64,000 nt of DNA, from contig NZ_LT670818.1 of NCBI RefSeq assembly GCF_900129505.1, forward strand, positions 7,969,001-8,033,000, written 5' to 3'. Made by a program: the position numbers and the translations under genes. This document shows, piece after piece, positions 48,400-56,744 of the stretch. This DNA comes from Bradyrhizobium erythrophlei. GTDB taxonomy: Bacteria > Pseudomonadota > Alphaproteobacteria > Rhizobiales > Xanthobacteraceae. The notes under the pieces were generated by a model, which was given only the letters and a program-made list of their open reading frames with translations, ran no database searches and was not told the DNA's origin. Every line of letters starts with the position of its first letter. The stretch's first letter is position 1.

Positions 48400-49074
48400 A
48401 TGTCGCTTCAAGCCAAGCTCGACGCTTTCAAAGCCGATTTCGAGGCCGGAAAGCCGCCCTACAGTGTTCCTCGCTCCGTCGTCGAGACGATGCACCGCGC
48501 CACCGCAGAACTGATCGAGTCAGGGGCCGCCCAACGCGCCAAGAAGGCCGGCGATGTCGCCCCGTCCTTCTCGCTGAAGGATCCGGAAGGCAACGTCGTC
48601 AACTCGTCGGATCTCCTGAAACGCGGCCCGCTGGTGCTCAGCTTCTACCGCGGCGTCTGGTGCCCGTACTGCAACATGGAGCTGCAGGCGCTCGAAGCCG
48701 CCAAACCGGAATTCGACAAATACGGCGCCTCCTTGGTCGCGATCTCGCCGCAGACCGCCCCGAACAGCCGCAAGTCGGTGCGCCAGAACAAGCTCAGCTT
48801 CCCGATCCTCTCGGACGCCAAGGGCAAGGTCGGCGCCGCGTTCGGGCTGCGCTTCAATCTGCCCGACTACCTGGTCGAGCTCTACCAGCAGCTGAAGAAC
48901 GATCTGCCCACGTTCAACGACGATCCGAGTTGGACGCTGCCGATGCCGGCCCGCTACGTCATTGGACAGGACGGCGTGATCCTCTACTCCGAAGTGAACC
49001 CCGACTACACCCGCCGGCCCGATCCTGAAGACATGATCCCGGTCCTCCAGCGGGCGGCCGCCGTCAAGGCGTGA
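48400..49074 (+). CDS. Peroxiredoxin-like AhpC/TSA protein
   Basis: A 224-residue thioredoxin-fold protein with the peroxidatic region SFYRGVWCPYCNMELQALE: a CPYC motif at C88/C91 instead of the usual T-x2-C. An N-terminal helical extension of about 45 residues precedes the domain. This is the AhpC/TSA subgroup often labelled peroxiredoxin-like. AAAGGAGAA lies before the ATG. It is followed by the old yellow enzyme after 89 bases, consistent with an oxidant or electrophile response. Confidence 0.9.
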   Translation: MSLQAKLDAFKADFEAGKPPYSVPRSVVETMHRATAELIESGAAQRAKKAGDVAPSFSLKDPEGNVVNSSDLLKRGPLVLSFYRGVWCPYCNMELQALEAAKPEFDKYGASLVAISPQTAPNSRKSVRQNKLSFPILSDAKGKVGAAFGLRFNLPDYLVELYQQLKNDLPTFNDDPSWTLPMPARYVIGQDGVILYSEVNPDYTRRPDPEDMIPVLQRAAAVKA

Positions 49075-49163
49075 CGGCGCATGAGGCGGCCGGTGGGGCG
49101 CAACTTCGTCGCGACGACCGGCCGCCGTCTTTCCCAACCAAGGCTATTCAAAGGAAGAGTGTG

Positions 49164-50267
49164 ATGAGCAAGCTGTTCTCGACGACCGAAGTCGGTCCGT
49201 ACCGGTTGTCCCATCGTGTGGTGATGGCTCCCTTGACGCGGATGCGGTCCGATCCGGGCGATATTCCGAGCGCCCTCATGGTCGAATACTACACCCAGCG
49301 CGCCTCCGACGGCGGTCTGATCGTCTCCGAAGCGACGCCGGTCTCGATCCGCGGCAACGGTTATGCAGGGGCGCCCGGCATCTACTCGGATCGTCAGATC
49401 GCCGGATGGCGGCGCATCACCGACGCGGTCCACGCCAAGGGCGGCCGCATCTTTCAGCAGTTGTGGCATGTCGGCCGGCAGTCGCATGTCGACTTGCAGC
49501 CGAACGGCGAAGCGCCGGTCGCGCCTTCCGCCATTGCGGCCAAGGGCTACGCTTACACCAAGCGCGGCGAAGCCCCGTTCTCAATGCCGCGCTCCCTCGA
49601 ACTGCATGAGATCCCGGGCATCATCGAGGAGTTCCGATCCGGCGCCAAGCGCGCGCTGCGTGCGGGTTTCGACGGCGTCGAGATTCACGGCGCAAACGGC
49701 TACCTGCCCGATCAATTCCTGCAGGACGGGACCAACAAGCGCACGGACGAGTACGGCGGCCCGATCGAAAATCGCGCCCGCTTCCTGCTCGAGGTGACGC
49801 AGGCGGCCATCTCTGCTTGGGGCGCCGATCGTGTGGGCGTGCGCATCTCTCCGAGCGGCACGTACGGATCAATGTCGGATAGCAATCCGCCCGCAACCTT
49901 CGGCTACGCGGCGACCCAGCTCGATCGCTTGGGCATCGCCTACCTCCACGTCGTCGAGCCGCGCATCAAGGGCACCGAGGAGATCTCGCATGGCCAGGCG
50001 CCGGTCGCCGCCCAACATCTGCGGCCGAAATTCTCGCGGACCTTGATCGCGGCGGGTGGCTTCGCAGCGGATTCAGCGGAGGCTATCGTCGCGGCCGGGG
50101 ACGCCGACCTCGTCGCATTTGGCCGTCACTTCATCTCCAACCCGGATCTGCCCGAGCGGCTGCGGCGCGGCCTGCCGCTCAACCGCTACGATCGATCGAC
50201 CTTCTACGGCGGCGACGCGCGCGGCTACCTCGACTACCCGCCGGCTGAGGTGGCATCGGCAGCCTGA
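49164..50267 (+). CDS. Old yellow enzyme family oxidoreductase
   Basis: A 367-residue FMN-dependent ene-reductase (NemA/OYE class). It has VVMAPLTRMRSD, the substrate-anchoring pair H175/N178 in EIHGANGYLPDQFLQ, RTDEYGGPIENR and the FMN phosphate segment VAFGRHFISNPDLPERLR. The ATG at 49164 follows AAAGGAAGAG. It would reduce activated alkenes, nitro compounds or reactive electrophiles, and in several bacteria such enzymes belong to chlorine and aldehyde responses. Confidence 0.95.
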   Translation: MSKLFSTTEVGPYRLSHRVVMAPLTRMRSDPGDIPSALMVEYYTQRASDGGLIVSEATPVSIRGNGYAGAPGIYSDRQIAGWRRITDAVHAKGGRIFQQLWHVGRQSHVDLQPNGEAPVAPSAIAAKGYAYTKRGEAPFSMPRSLELHEIPGIIEEFRSGAKRALRAGFDGVEIHGANGYLPDQFLQDGTNKRTDEYGGPIENRARFLLEVTQAAISAWGADRVGVRISPSGTYGSMSDSNPPATFGYAATQLDRLGIAYLHVVEPRIKGTEEISHGQAPVAAQHLRPKFSRTLIAAGGFAADSAEAIVAAGDADLVAFGRHFISNPDLPERLRRGLPLNRYDRSTFYGGDARGYLDYPPAEVASAA

Positions 50268-50282
50268 CCGGCCGCTCGCCTC

Positions 50283-51341
50283 TCATCTCTCGGCCAGCGA
50301 GGGCGCATCGCCGTCCCTCGCTGGCCTATGCTCGTCAGTCGGATCCGCTTCGACGGTCTTCGCCGTCTTCGCGTCGGCAGGAGCTGCCGGCCTTGCGAAG
50401 ACGTCCCGGCCGGACGGCTCCTGTATTTTGCGCCACTGCGCCGGAGTGACGCCCATGTGACTCTTGAAGGCGCGCTGGAACGCCGCTTCGGATTGGTACC
50501 CGACCGCCTCCGCCACGGCGCCGGTGGAAAGGGACGATCTCTTCAGTTCGTTCGCTGCAAGCGTCATCCGGATGTCGGTCAGGAGATCAGCAGCTGATCG
50601 CCCGAGCTTTTCCTGGAACTGGCGGGCGAGTGTCGCCCGCGACATGTTGCACAGACGTGCAAGACCCGGCAGCGACCATGCTCGCGCGGGCTCGTTGAAC
50701 AGAGCCGCCACCGCCGGCGCCAGGCGCGGATTGCCGGCCAGCGCAAGGAGCCCCCGTGGCGCGTCGTCCGTCTCGCTGGCGAGCCGCAGCACAAGCGCGA
50801 ACATCGCCGTCGACAGCGCGTTCAGCATCGCGCGGCCGCCCAGGTGATCGTCCCCCGACTCGCTCCGCATCAGGGAGACGAGGCCTGCGAGCTGCGCGGC
50901 GGTCTCCTTCTGCCCTGCCTGACCGCCGGCGTGCACGACCAGGCGTGGCGGGAGATAGCTGCGCAACAGCCGGTCGTGCGGGGGCGCGATCGCGAAGTGT
51001 CCGCACAAGAGGTCGAGCCGCTCGTCCGAACCCAGGTTTTCGCTGATCGTGAAGTTGAGGGACACGCGGTTGCGGGCCGGCAGGGGCGCGACCCCGCTGC
51101 CGTCGTGCATGACGTGCCGTGGGTTGCCGGGAAGCAGAAGGATGTCGCCGGCCCTCAGCTGCAGCGATCGGCCTCCCGCCGGATCCTCCAGCGTCGCGGA
51201 GCCGGCGAGCACGGCATGGTACGGAATTTCGTTGGCCTCACCGGGCCCCTGATCGATGCGCCAGGGGGCGCCGTAGTTGCAGCGCAGGTCGAGCCGCCCG
51301 CGCACCGGCATCATTTCGAACAGCCGGCTTAGCCAATCCAT
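50283..51341 (-). CDS. AraC family regulator, RclR-like
   Basis: A 352-residue regulator with an N-terminal cupin_6 sensor domain and a C-terminal AraC HTH (NMSRATLARQFQEKLG, VAEAVGYQSEAAFQRAFKSHMG). It opens MDWLSRLFEMMPVRGRLDLRC, placing a cysteine at 21, and has a second at 113 in LLCGHF. From memory of E. coli RclR, whose Cys21 and Cys89 (in VCG) sense hypochlorite, both align. A 44-residue Pro/Asp-rich tail extends past the HTH. It is divergent from a CMD and DUF417 pair, RclC being DUF417, so a chlorine-stress role is likely. Confidence 0.88.
   Translation of the reverse strand: MDWLSRLFEMMPVRGRLDLRCNYGAPWRIDQGPGEANEIPYHAVLAGSATLEDPAGGRSLQLRAGDILLLPGNPRHVMHDGSGVAPLPARNRVSLNFTISENLGSDERLDLLCGHFAIAPPHDRLLRSYLPPRLVVHAGGQAGQKETAAQLAGLVSLMRSESGDDHLGGRAMLNALSTAMFALVLRLASETDDAPRGLLALAGNPRLAPAVAALFNEPARAWSLPGLARLCNMSRATLARQFQEKLGRSAADLLTDIRMTLAANELKRSSLSTGAVAEAVGYQSEAAFQRAFKSHMGVTPAQWRKIQEPSGRDVFARPAAPADAKTAKTVEADPTDEHRPARDGDAPSLAER
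50292..50326. terminator. Hairpin at convergent gene ends
   Basis: GGCCAGCGAGGG (50292-50303) and CCCTCGCTGGCC (50315-50326) form a perfect 12-base stem with an 11-base loop. It lies inside the araC 3' end, 25 bases after the old yellow enzyme stop. It may terminate the plus-strand transcript; no U run is present. Confidence 0.5.
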
Positions 51342-51473
51342 TGCGACCTCCTGAAAGCGTGCAGCATGAGACGATGAAGCATATAGTCGAGATCTAGCGA
51401 CATTCAAAGTCTCAGGTCGAGGTCATACTGTCACTCCGCAATCGTTCACCAACCCCAACGAAGGAGTGCCACC

Positions 51474-52010
51474 ATGTCCCGTCTTTCAGTTCCCAACCTC
51501 GAATCCAACACCGGCCCGTCGGGCCAGATCTATGCCCAGATCAAGAAGGCTATCGGCAGCGTGCCGAACACCTTCGCGGCCATCGCCGCCCACGGACCTG
51601 CCGCACTGAAGGCAGTGCTTGCTGCCGATGCGGCGCTTGCCTCTGGCAATCTGAGCAAGCGCGATCAGGAGACGATCAAGCTCGTCATCTCCGGCGTCGC
51701 CGGCTGCGACTATTGCGTCGCCGCGCACAGCCTGCTCGCCAAGCTCGCCGGGTTGAATCCCGAAGAGCTGAAGAACATCCGCGATGGCGAGCCGACCGGC
51801 GACGTCAAGCGCGATGCGCTGGTCCGCTTCGTTCGCAAGCTCGCGGCAACCAGCGGCACTGTGAGCGATGCCGATTTCGCCGCGATCAAGGATGCCGGCT
51901 ACAGCGACGCACAGCTTGTCGACATCAGCCTCGCCTTCGCGACCACCGTCTTCACCAACGTCTTCAACCGCATCAACGACACGGAGATCGACTTCCCCGC
52001 AGTCGCGTGA
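51474..52010 (+). CDS. AhpD-like carboxymuconolactone decarboxylase protein
   Basis: A 178-residue CMD/AhpD protein with the redox motif C78-x2-C81-x3-H85 in GCDYCVAAHS. It starts MSRLSVPNLESNTGPSG after AAGGAG. The gene is divergent from the RclR-like regulator (132-base gap) and precedes a DUF417 gene, so it is probably induced by that regulator and detoxifies peroxides or oxidant products. Confidence 0.9.
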   Translation: MSRLSVPNLESNTGPSGQIYAQIKKAIGSVPNTFAAIAAHGPAALKAVLAADAALASGNLSKRDQETIKLVISGVAGCDYCVAAHSLLAKLAGLNPEELKNIRDGEPTGDVKRDALVRFVRKLAATSGTVSDADFAAIKDAGYSDAQLVDISLAFATTVFTNVFNRINDTEIDFPAVA

Positions 52011-52055
52011 AGCGGCCGCGCCCAGTCAGATCTCAAATGTGAAAGGATCACGACC

Positions 52056-52562
52056 ATGACTACGCTTGCCAACACCACCCAGAGTCCGTTTGCCCGCGCG
52101 CTGCACAGGTCCGGCCTGCTTGCGGAGGATCTCGACTACCACGTCGTCCGGGCCGCAATGGTGATCATGTTCTTCTTCTTCGGTTACCAGAAGTGGTTTC
52201 CGTACGAATTCGAAAGACTGGTCCCGTTCATCAGCAACGGGCCGCTGATCTGGTGGCTGTATCCGGTGTTCGGCCACGCCGGCGCCAGCTATTTCCTGGG
52301 CGTCTCGGAGTGGACGTTCGGGTCCCTGCTCCTCGCGGGCTTCTGGGACAAGCGGCTCGGCGTTCTCGGCGCCCTCGGCTCGACCGGCACCTTCATCGCA
52401 ACCGTCACGATCATTCCGTTCATGCCGGAGGGCTGGGACGTCGCCGCAGGAGGCTTCCCTGCGATGACGGGCAACGTGCCCTTCCTGATGAAGGACGTCG
52501 TTCTGCTCGCCGTCTCGCTCTACCTCCTGAGGCAGGACGTGGTTCGGCTGATCCGGCGATGA
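52056..52562 (+). CDS. DUF417 (YkgB/RclC-like) membrane protein
   Basis: A 168-residue inner membrane protein with four hydrophobic segments. Family segments: VIMFFFFGYQKWFPYEFERLVPFI near residue 35, then GPLIWWLYPVFG and SYFLGVSEWTFGSLLLAGF. E. coli RclC (YkgB) belongs to this family and is needed for hypochlorite resistance. It is the second gene of the pair next to the RclR-like regulator. A truncated paralog is at 38663. Confidence 0.92.
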   Translation: MTTLANTTQSPFARALHRSGLLAEDLDYHVVRAAMVIMFFFFGYQKWFPYEFERLVPFISNGPLIWWLYPVFGHAGASYFLGVSEWTFGSLLLAGFWDKRLGVLGALGSTGTFIATVTIIPFMPEGWDVAAGGFPAMTGNVPFLMKDVVLLAVSLYLLRQDVVRLIRR

Positions 52563-52589
52563 AGTCACGGATCCGAGTACAACTCGGCG

Positions 52590-52622
52590 ACTCGCCGGCA
52601 AGTGCGAAGCTTGCCGGCGAGT
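52590..52622 (+). terminator. Hairpin terminator after DUF417 gene
   Basis: ACTCGCCGGCAAG (52590-52602) and CTTGCCGGCGAGT (52610-52622) form a perfect 13-base stem with a 7-base loop, followed by TAGTTTAT. It lies 27 bases after the DUF417 stop and ends that unit. Confidence 0.75.
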
Positions 52623-52883
52623 TAGTTTATGAGCAAAATTCTGACCTTCACACCCGGAGCCGCTCGTGCGTCTCATGCGCTGCGATGTGAGGGACCACAT
52701 CAATTAACGCAAAGGCCACCACCGACGCTCGCATCGATACTGCAGAGCCTTGCAGCGGCTGAGATCGCCAACATTCGACATTCGCGAGATTTTCGGAGCC
52801 CCTCGATTTTCGACTTTTTCAACAGTATCCGCCAACAACGGTCGTTCAAAAGCCAATTACTTTCAGCTGATCGCAATAATCGT
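52623..52883. other. Unassigned AT-richer stretch
   Basis: No gene is supported. The composition is noticeably more AT-rich than the neighbours between about 52780 and 52880, consistent with an old mobile-element edge, but no terminal repeats are visible. Confidence 0.4.
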
Positions 52884-53546
52884 TTAGTTTCGTGACGCAG
52901 CATCCAGAGAATCGAGCCAGGCCTCGACGGCGCGGATATGCCGAGCCACGGCTTCATCGATACCGACGCCGGAGCCGTCACTGCTAGAGAAGCTGACGCC
53001 ATTGGTCGCGTCGATATCCACCCACATCGACGCCAGCGTCCCCGCCGGCAGCTCGTCGATTGCCGCACGCAGGTCCGACCGTCGATCCAGTTCTTCGGGA
53101 TCGAGCTTTTCCAGCATGTCGATCATTTTTTGATACAACTCGCCGTATCGTTCGCTCATCTCGAAGAAAGGCGCGAGTTGCTGGTGATCGAGATAATCCT
53201 GAATGGTTCCCGAAATACCGTAGACGCCCTCGGTCTTGGGATGCGGCGTCAGGTGGCCGAACGATTCCCCGCCATCTGGTGAAACCCATCGCGCCAGCGG
53301 ATAGATACGGCAAACCAGCGGTCGATCCGGATGAACACTGCAGCCGCGCTCGCCGAGGAAGCCGCAATCGCCGTTGTCCTTGGGCCGTAGGACTGTGCCG
53401 CCGGCCTCCGTGTGATTTTCGATGAACTGCGTCGTCGATATGCAGAGATATCTTGCAAGACGCAGTATGTCGTAGGGGCTGACGCGGATTGCCTTGTTGC
53501 GGCAACACCGGTTGCAGGCGTGACAGACGTAGGAGAAGACTGCCAC
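52884..53546 (-). CDS. YkgJ-type cysteine cluster protein
   Basis: A 220-residue cytoplasmic protein with a CxxCxxCC cluster (YVCHACNRCCRNK, C8/C11/C14/C15) and further cysteines in DCGFLGERGCSVHPDRPLVCRIYPLARW, the zinc/iron-chelating (UPF0153, YkgJ) pattern. The start is GTG at 53546, giving the cluster at the N-terminus. No partner gene is evident; it is the last intact gene before the right-hand tRNA repeat. Confidence 0.85.
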   Translation of the reverse strand: MAVFSYVCHACNRCCRNKAIRVSPYDILRLARYLCISTTQFIENHTEAGGTVLRPKDNGDCGFLGERGCSVHPDRPLVCRIYPLARWVSPDGGESFGHLTPHPKTEGVYGISGTIQDYLDHQQLAPFFEMSERYGELYQKMIDMLEKLDPEELDRRSDLRAAIDELPAGTLASMWVDIDATNGVSFSSSDGSGVGIDEAVARHIRAVEAWLDSLDAASRN

Positions 53547-53643
53547 GCTCCATGTCGAATTTGACGTGGGAGACCAGATCGCCGTAGGTCATGATATCGC
53601 CTCCAGAAGTGATGCGCGAATGGCGGACCCGCCCAATATCTGA

Positions 53644-53730
53644 TTATTGCTTGACCGGGGCAGCCCGGATCTTGTCGACGATCTCCTTGGTCAGGTCGGC
53701 ACTGAAATCGCGTGCCGTCATCTCTGTGTT
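53644..53730 (-). pseudogene. Orphan C-terminal fragment
   Basis: A minus-strand frame reads MTARDFSADLTKEIVDKIR and ends AAPVKQ at a TAA. It looks like a natural C-terminus of a larger protein rather than noise, but nothing upstream extends it. It may be debris left at the island edge. Confidence 0.3.
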
Positions 53731-53938
53731 AACCGACGGCGATCGGCGGTGATTGCGCAAGAACGGAAGCGAAAGAGCGGTAGAGGTTGGTGCAGTGAAC
53801 TGATCGCAGGCATCACGGCGACAACGTCGTTCCCGGGACTGATAACACTGGCAAAAATTGGAACGGTGTTCAGCCTGATTGTCGGAATGATTGTCAGAAT
53901 GAGATCGGAAAATTCGTGCTAAGCCATTGAAATTGCTT

Positions 53939-54007
53939 TGGAGCGGGTGAAGGGAATCGAACCCTCGTATTCAGCTTGGAAGTCCCCGGATTTCGCAATG
54001 TTTTCAA
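53939..54007 (-). repeat. Second tRNA-Gly(UCC) 3'-half, candidate att site
   Basis: Positions 53939-53984 repeat 7435-7480 with a single mismatch and in the same orientation; 53985-54007 keep a weaker match ending GCAATGTTTTCAA. As on the left, only the part from the anticodon arm (TTCCAA) to CCA is present. On this reading it is a junction between two tandem integrated elements or the right end of one. Confidence 0.8.
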
Positions 54008-54104
54008 AACCCGTTCTGACGTTTCTCAGCTTTTTGGGCGATTGAGATCACTACAGAATTTCTCTTTGTCAGAATGGCGGCTGCGAGCGCCATGCGCGTC
54101 CTTT

Positions 54105-54225
54105 CAAGCCATTGACGGTGACTAGACGCGGTTTATGGACAAACTGCGCTTGATCACAGCCTGATGCCGTCAGAGCCAGTTCCACCACTTGCGTGACGTC
54201 CTCGGCCTTCATCGTCGTGCATTCC
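54105..54225 (-). pseudogene. IS3-family transposase remnant (rve domain)
   Basis: The minus strand encodes CTTMKAEDVTQVVELALTASG, then VHKPRL and VNG. This matches the stretch of IS3-type OrfB transposases between the first and second catalytic acids (TTM-AEDVT..L..AL..SG....HKPRLLSDNG), with the terminal motif decayed. No start, ends or inverted repeats survive. Confidence 0.65.
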
Positions 54226-54756
54226 CTTGAATTCGTCAGGTCGTTTCGAATGAAGTTCCTAGCCGGATCCTCGAATGTTGCGCTGCACCTATCAGAGGCA
54301 ACCAGCGGTCCTGTCCTCGACGCTGCAACGGATACTGACGAAGTTGTCGGACTTCGCGGATCGGCGATTCTCGACGCCAAGCCATCCTTAAGGGTTCCTT
54401 CGCCTGAAACGCACCAAGGTTGAATTCTCAAAGCGCTTCAAATGCTCCGGCTCCTCCTTTGCACCATCAGCCAAGAAGTATAGGCTGGGCCGCTTAGCGG
54501 CGCCGAAGAACCGCTTGTGGACTGGGAAGTGAACGCCGGATGGATTTTTGTCGGATGACGCCGTCGTCATCGCGGCAAGAGCGCCTGAAAAAGGTTCGAC
54601 CGATCTAGGCCCCGCCGTTGAGGTGGCCGGAAGCGTTTGAATCTAGCGCTTTTGCGTGACAGCAACGGCTGTTTCGGCAATTGACCCATCTTACTGATTG
54701 ATCGCGAGACTTGTTCATAGGCAAGTCGCGGACTTAGTCACGTCGCAGGAGCCGGG
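54226..54756. other. Unassigned stretch before the sigma-54 activator
   Basis: No gene is supported. A 60-codon minus-strand frame (54388-54570) has no recognisable family. The stretch is probably decayed mobile-element DNA plus the promoter of the activator at 54757; I found no clear promoter pair. Confidence 0.4.
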
Positions 54757-56697
54757 ATGGACCAGCGAGAAGTGCGGGAGGCGTGGGAGAAATTCGTCGA
54801 GCGCGGAGCGCTGTCGGCGGATTTGAGATCGTCGGTCGCAGCGTCGTGGCAGAGATCCAAAAACCATCAGATCACGGTCGACCGCGCGAGGGCGCCGCTT
54901 GTTGCGGACGCTGAGTTGTTTCGTTACCGCTCCAAGCACGCTTCGCTCCGTCACGCCGCACGCTGCGCGCTCGAGAATTCGAAAACATTCCTGAGCGACG
55001 CGAATTCAATCATGATCCTTACCGACCCCACCGGACTGATCATCGATACCCAGGGCGATGACAGGGTCATTGACGCCGGTCGCACGGTTCATCTGGAACA
55101 TGGAGGACGCTGGAGCGAGGCCGACATTGGCACCAACGCTATCGGCGCCGCAATAGCAGAATCGAAACCTGTCCAAATCCGCGGCGCGGAGCATTTTTGC
55201 TCGAAAGTGCAGCGATGGACCTGTGCTGCTGTTCCGGTTCACGATCCTACCGATGGCGAACTGCTTGGCGTAGTGGACATCTCCGGCCCGGCAAGCACCT
55301 TCAATCCGCAGAGCCTCGCTTTGGCCGTCTCCGTCGGTCATCACGTGGAAAGCGTGTTGGCGCAATCGGTCCGACAAGATCGAGAAGAGCTGCTGTGCCA
55401 CTTTCTCGCCAAGAGATCGCTGTGGGTGAACGAGGAGTTTATCGTACTCGACCGTCGAGGCACGATCCTCCACGCCACGGAGCGGGCTCTGAATGTTCTC
55501 CAGAATAACCGTCACGGCATTGACGGCGATGCACCAACCCGCTTTTTGAAGGCGCTTCCCTTCGACGAGTGGCCAGGCAAATTGAAAGAACTGCTTCCGA
55601 ACGCGAGTTTCGATCTCGTCGAGAACGAAACCTCCGGCATCGGCGCTATAGTGGTGCTGCCTGCACGGCGGCGTCTGTCAATTGCTGATCGCGAAGCTCA
55701 GAAGTTGAAACCCGCGCTAGAACGCCGCGAGACCGCGAGGTCGTCGCATTCTCGGAAAGATTCGACGCTGGAATTTCAGCATCTTGAGGGCAAGGTTGGG
55801 AGTACGACCTGCAGCTTTATCGCCCATGATCCGACGGTGCGGACCATTGTCCGTCAGGTCGAGACTGCGGCGGCGCGCAAGATGCCGATCCTCATCCGCG
55901 GTGAGACGGGTACCGGCAAGGAACAGCTCGCCCGCCACGCCCACGCCGCCAGTGGGCGGACCGGCGCCTTTGTCCCCGTCAATTGCACCGCCCTTCCCGA
56001 AAGCCTGATCGAGGCCGAGCTCTTTGGCTATGCCGACGGTGCATTCACCGGGGCGCGGCGCGGTGGCGCAATCGGACTCGTCAAAGAGGCCCACGGTGGC
56101 ACACTTTTCCTTGACGAAATCGGCGACATGCCCGTCACGCTGCAAGCCGTGCTTCTGCGCCTGCTCGACGACTGGACGGTGCGCCCTGTTGGCGGCGCCA
56201 GAACCAAGGTCGATGTCTTCCTCGTCTCGGCTACCAACGCCACCCTCGACAAGGCCATCGCCGAAGGACGCTTCCGCCGCGACCTGCTCTATCGTCTCAA
56301 TACCCTTGAGGTGACCCTGCCCAGACTCAATGATCGCATCGACTTCGAGGCCATCGTTCACCATCTACTTGGTGCCATCGATCCGAATTACGAAATCACA
56401 TCTGCAACAATTGCCCATCTCGCCGCGCGTCCCTGGCCTGGCAACATTCGCGAGCTGCGCAATATGCTGGCACGTTTCACCCTGGTCGCGGCCGACGGCC
56501 TCACCGACGAGGCCGGATTGAAGGCCCTGATCGGTCAGGCCCAGCTAACGACAGCTGGATCGCTCCATGACATCCAGAATGCCAGAATTCTCGCGGTCCT
56601 TTCCGAAACCGCTGGAAACATAAGCGAAACCGCGCGACGTCTCGGTGTCTCCAGAAATACAATCTATCGAGCGCTCGGCCAAAAGGCGCCGAGATGA
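54757..56697 (+). CDS. Sigma-54-dependent activator (AcoR/MimR-like)
   Basis: A 646-residue enhancer-binding protein. The N-terminal sensor half (about 1-200) is GAF-like, with [12 protein letters not shown] typical of AcoR-type regulators. The AAA+ domain has Walker A GETGTGKE (382-389), the sigma-54 contact loop GAFTGA (428-433) and DEIGD (453-457). The C-terminus is a Fis-type HTH ([20 protein letters not shown]). It is encoded convergently to the monooxygenase operon and is the obvious candidate activator, responding to an alkane, ketone or alcohol. Confidence 0.92.
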   Translation: MDQREVREAWEKFVERGALSADLRSSVAASWQRSKNHQITVDRARAPLVADAELFRYRSKHASLRHAARCALENSKTFLSDANSIMILTDPTGLIIDTQGDDRVIDAGRTVHLEHGGRWSEADIGTNAIGAAIAESKPVQIRGAEHFCSKVQRWTCAAVPVHDPTDGELLGVVDISGPASTFNPQSLALAVSVGHHVESVLAQSVRQDREELLCHFLAKRSLWVNEEFIVLDRRGTILHATERALNVLQNNRHGIDGDAPTRFLKALPFDEWPGKLKELLPNASFDLVENETSGIGAIVVLPARRRLSIADREAQKLKPALERRETARSSHSRKDSTLEFQHLEGKVGSTTCSFIAHDPTVRTIVRQVETAAARKMPILIRGETGTGKEQLARHAHAASGRTGAFVPVNCTALPESLIEAELFGYADGAFTGARRGGAIGLVKEAHGGTLFLDEIGDMPVTLQAVLLRLLDDWTVRPVGGARTKVDVFLVSATNATLDKAIAEGRFRRDLLYRLNTLEVTLPRLNDRIDFEAIVHHLLGAIDPNYEITSATIAHLAARPWPGNIRELRNMLARFTLVAADGLTDEAGLKALIGQAQLTTAGSLHDIQNARILAVLSETAGNISETARRLGVSRNTIYRALGQKAPR

Positions 56698-56744
56698 CCT
56701 GCAAGTACTGGCCCTTATGACGTTTGCCGTCGTTTTATGCGAGA

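Noticed and set aside
54226..54756. Sigma-54 promoter in front of the activator
   Set aside because: I found no convincing -24/-12 pair; the operon promoter it should act on lies outside the window.
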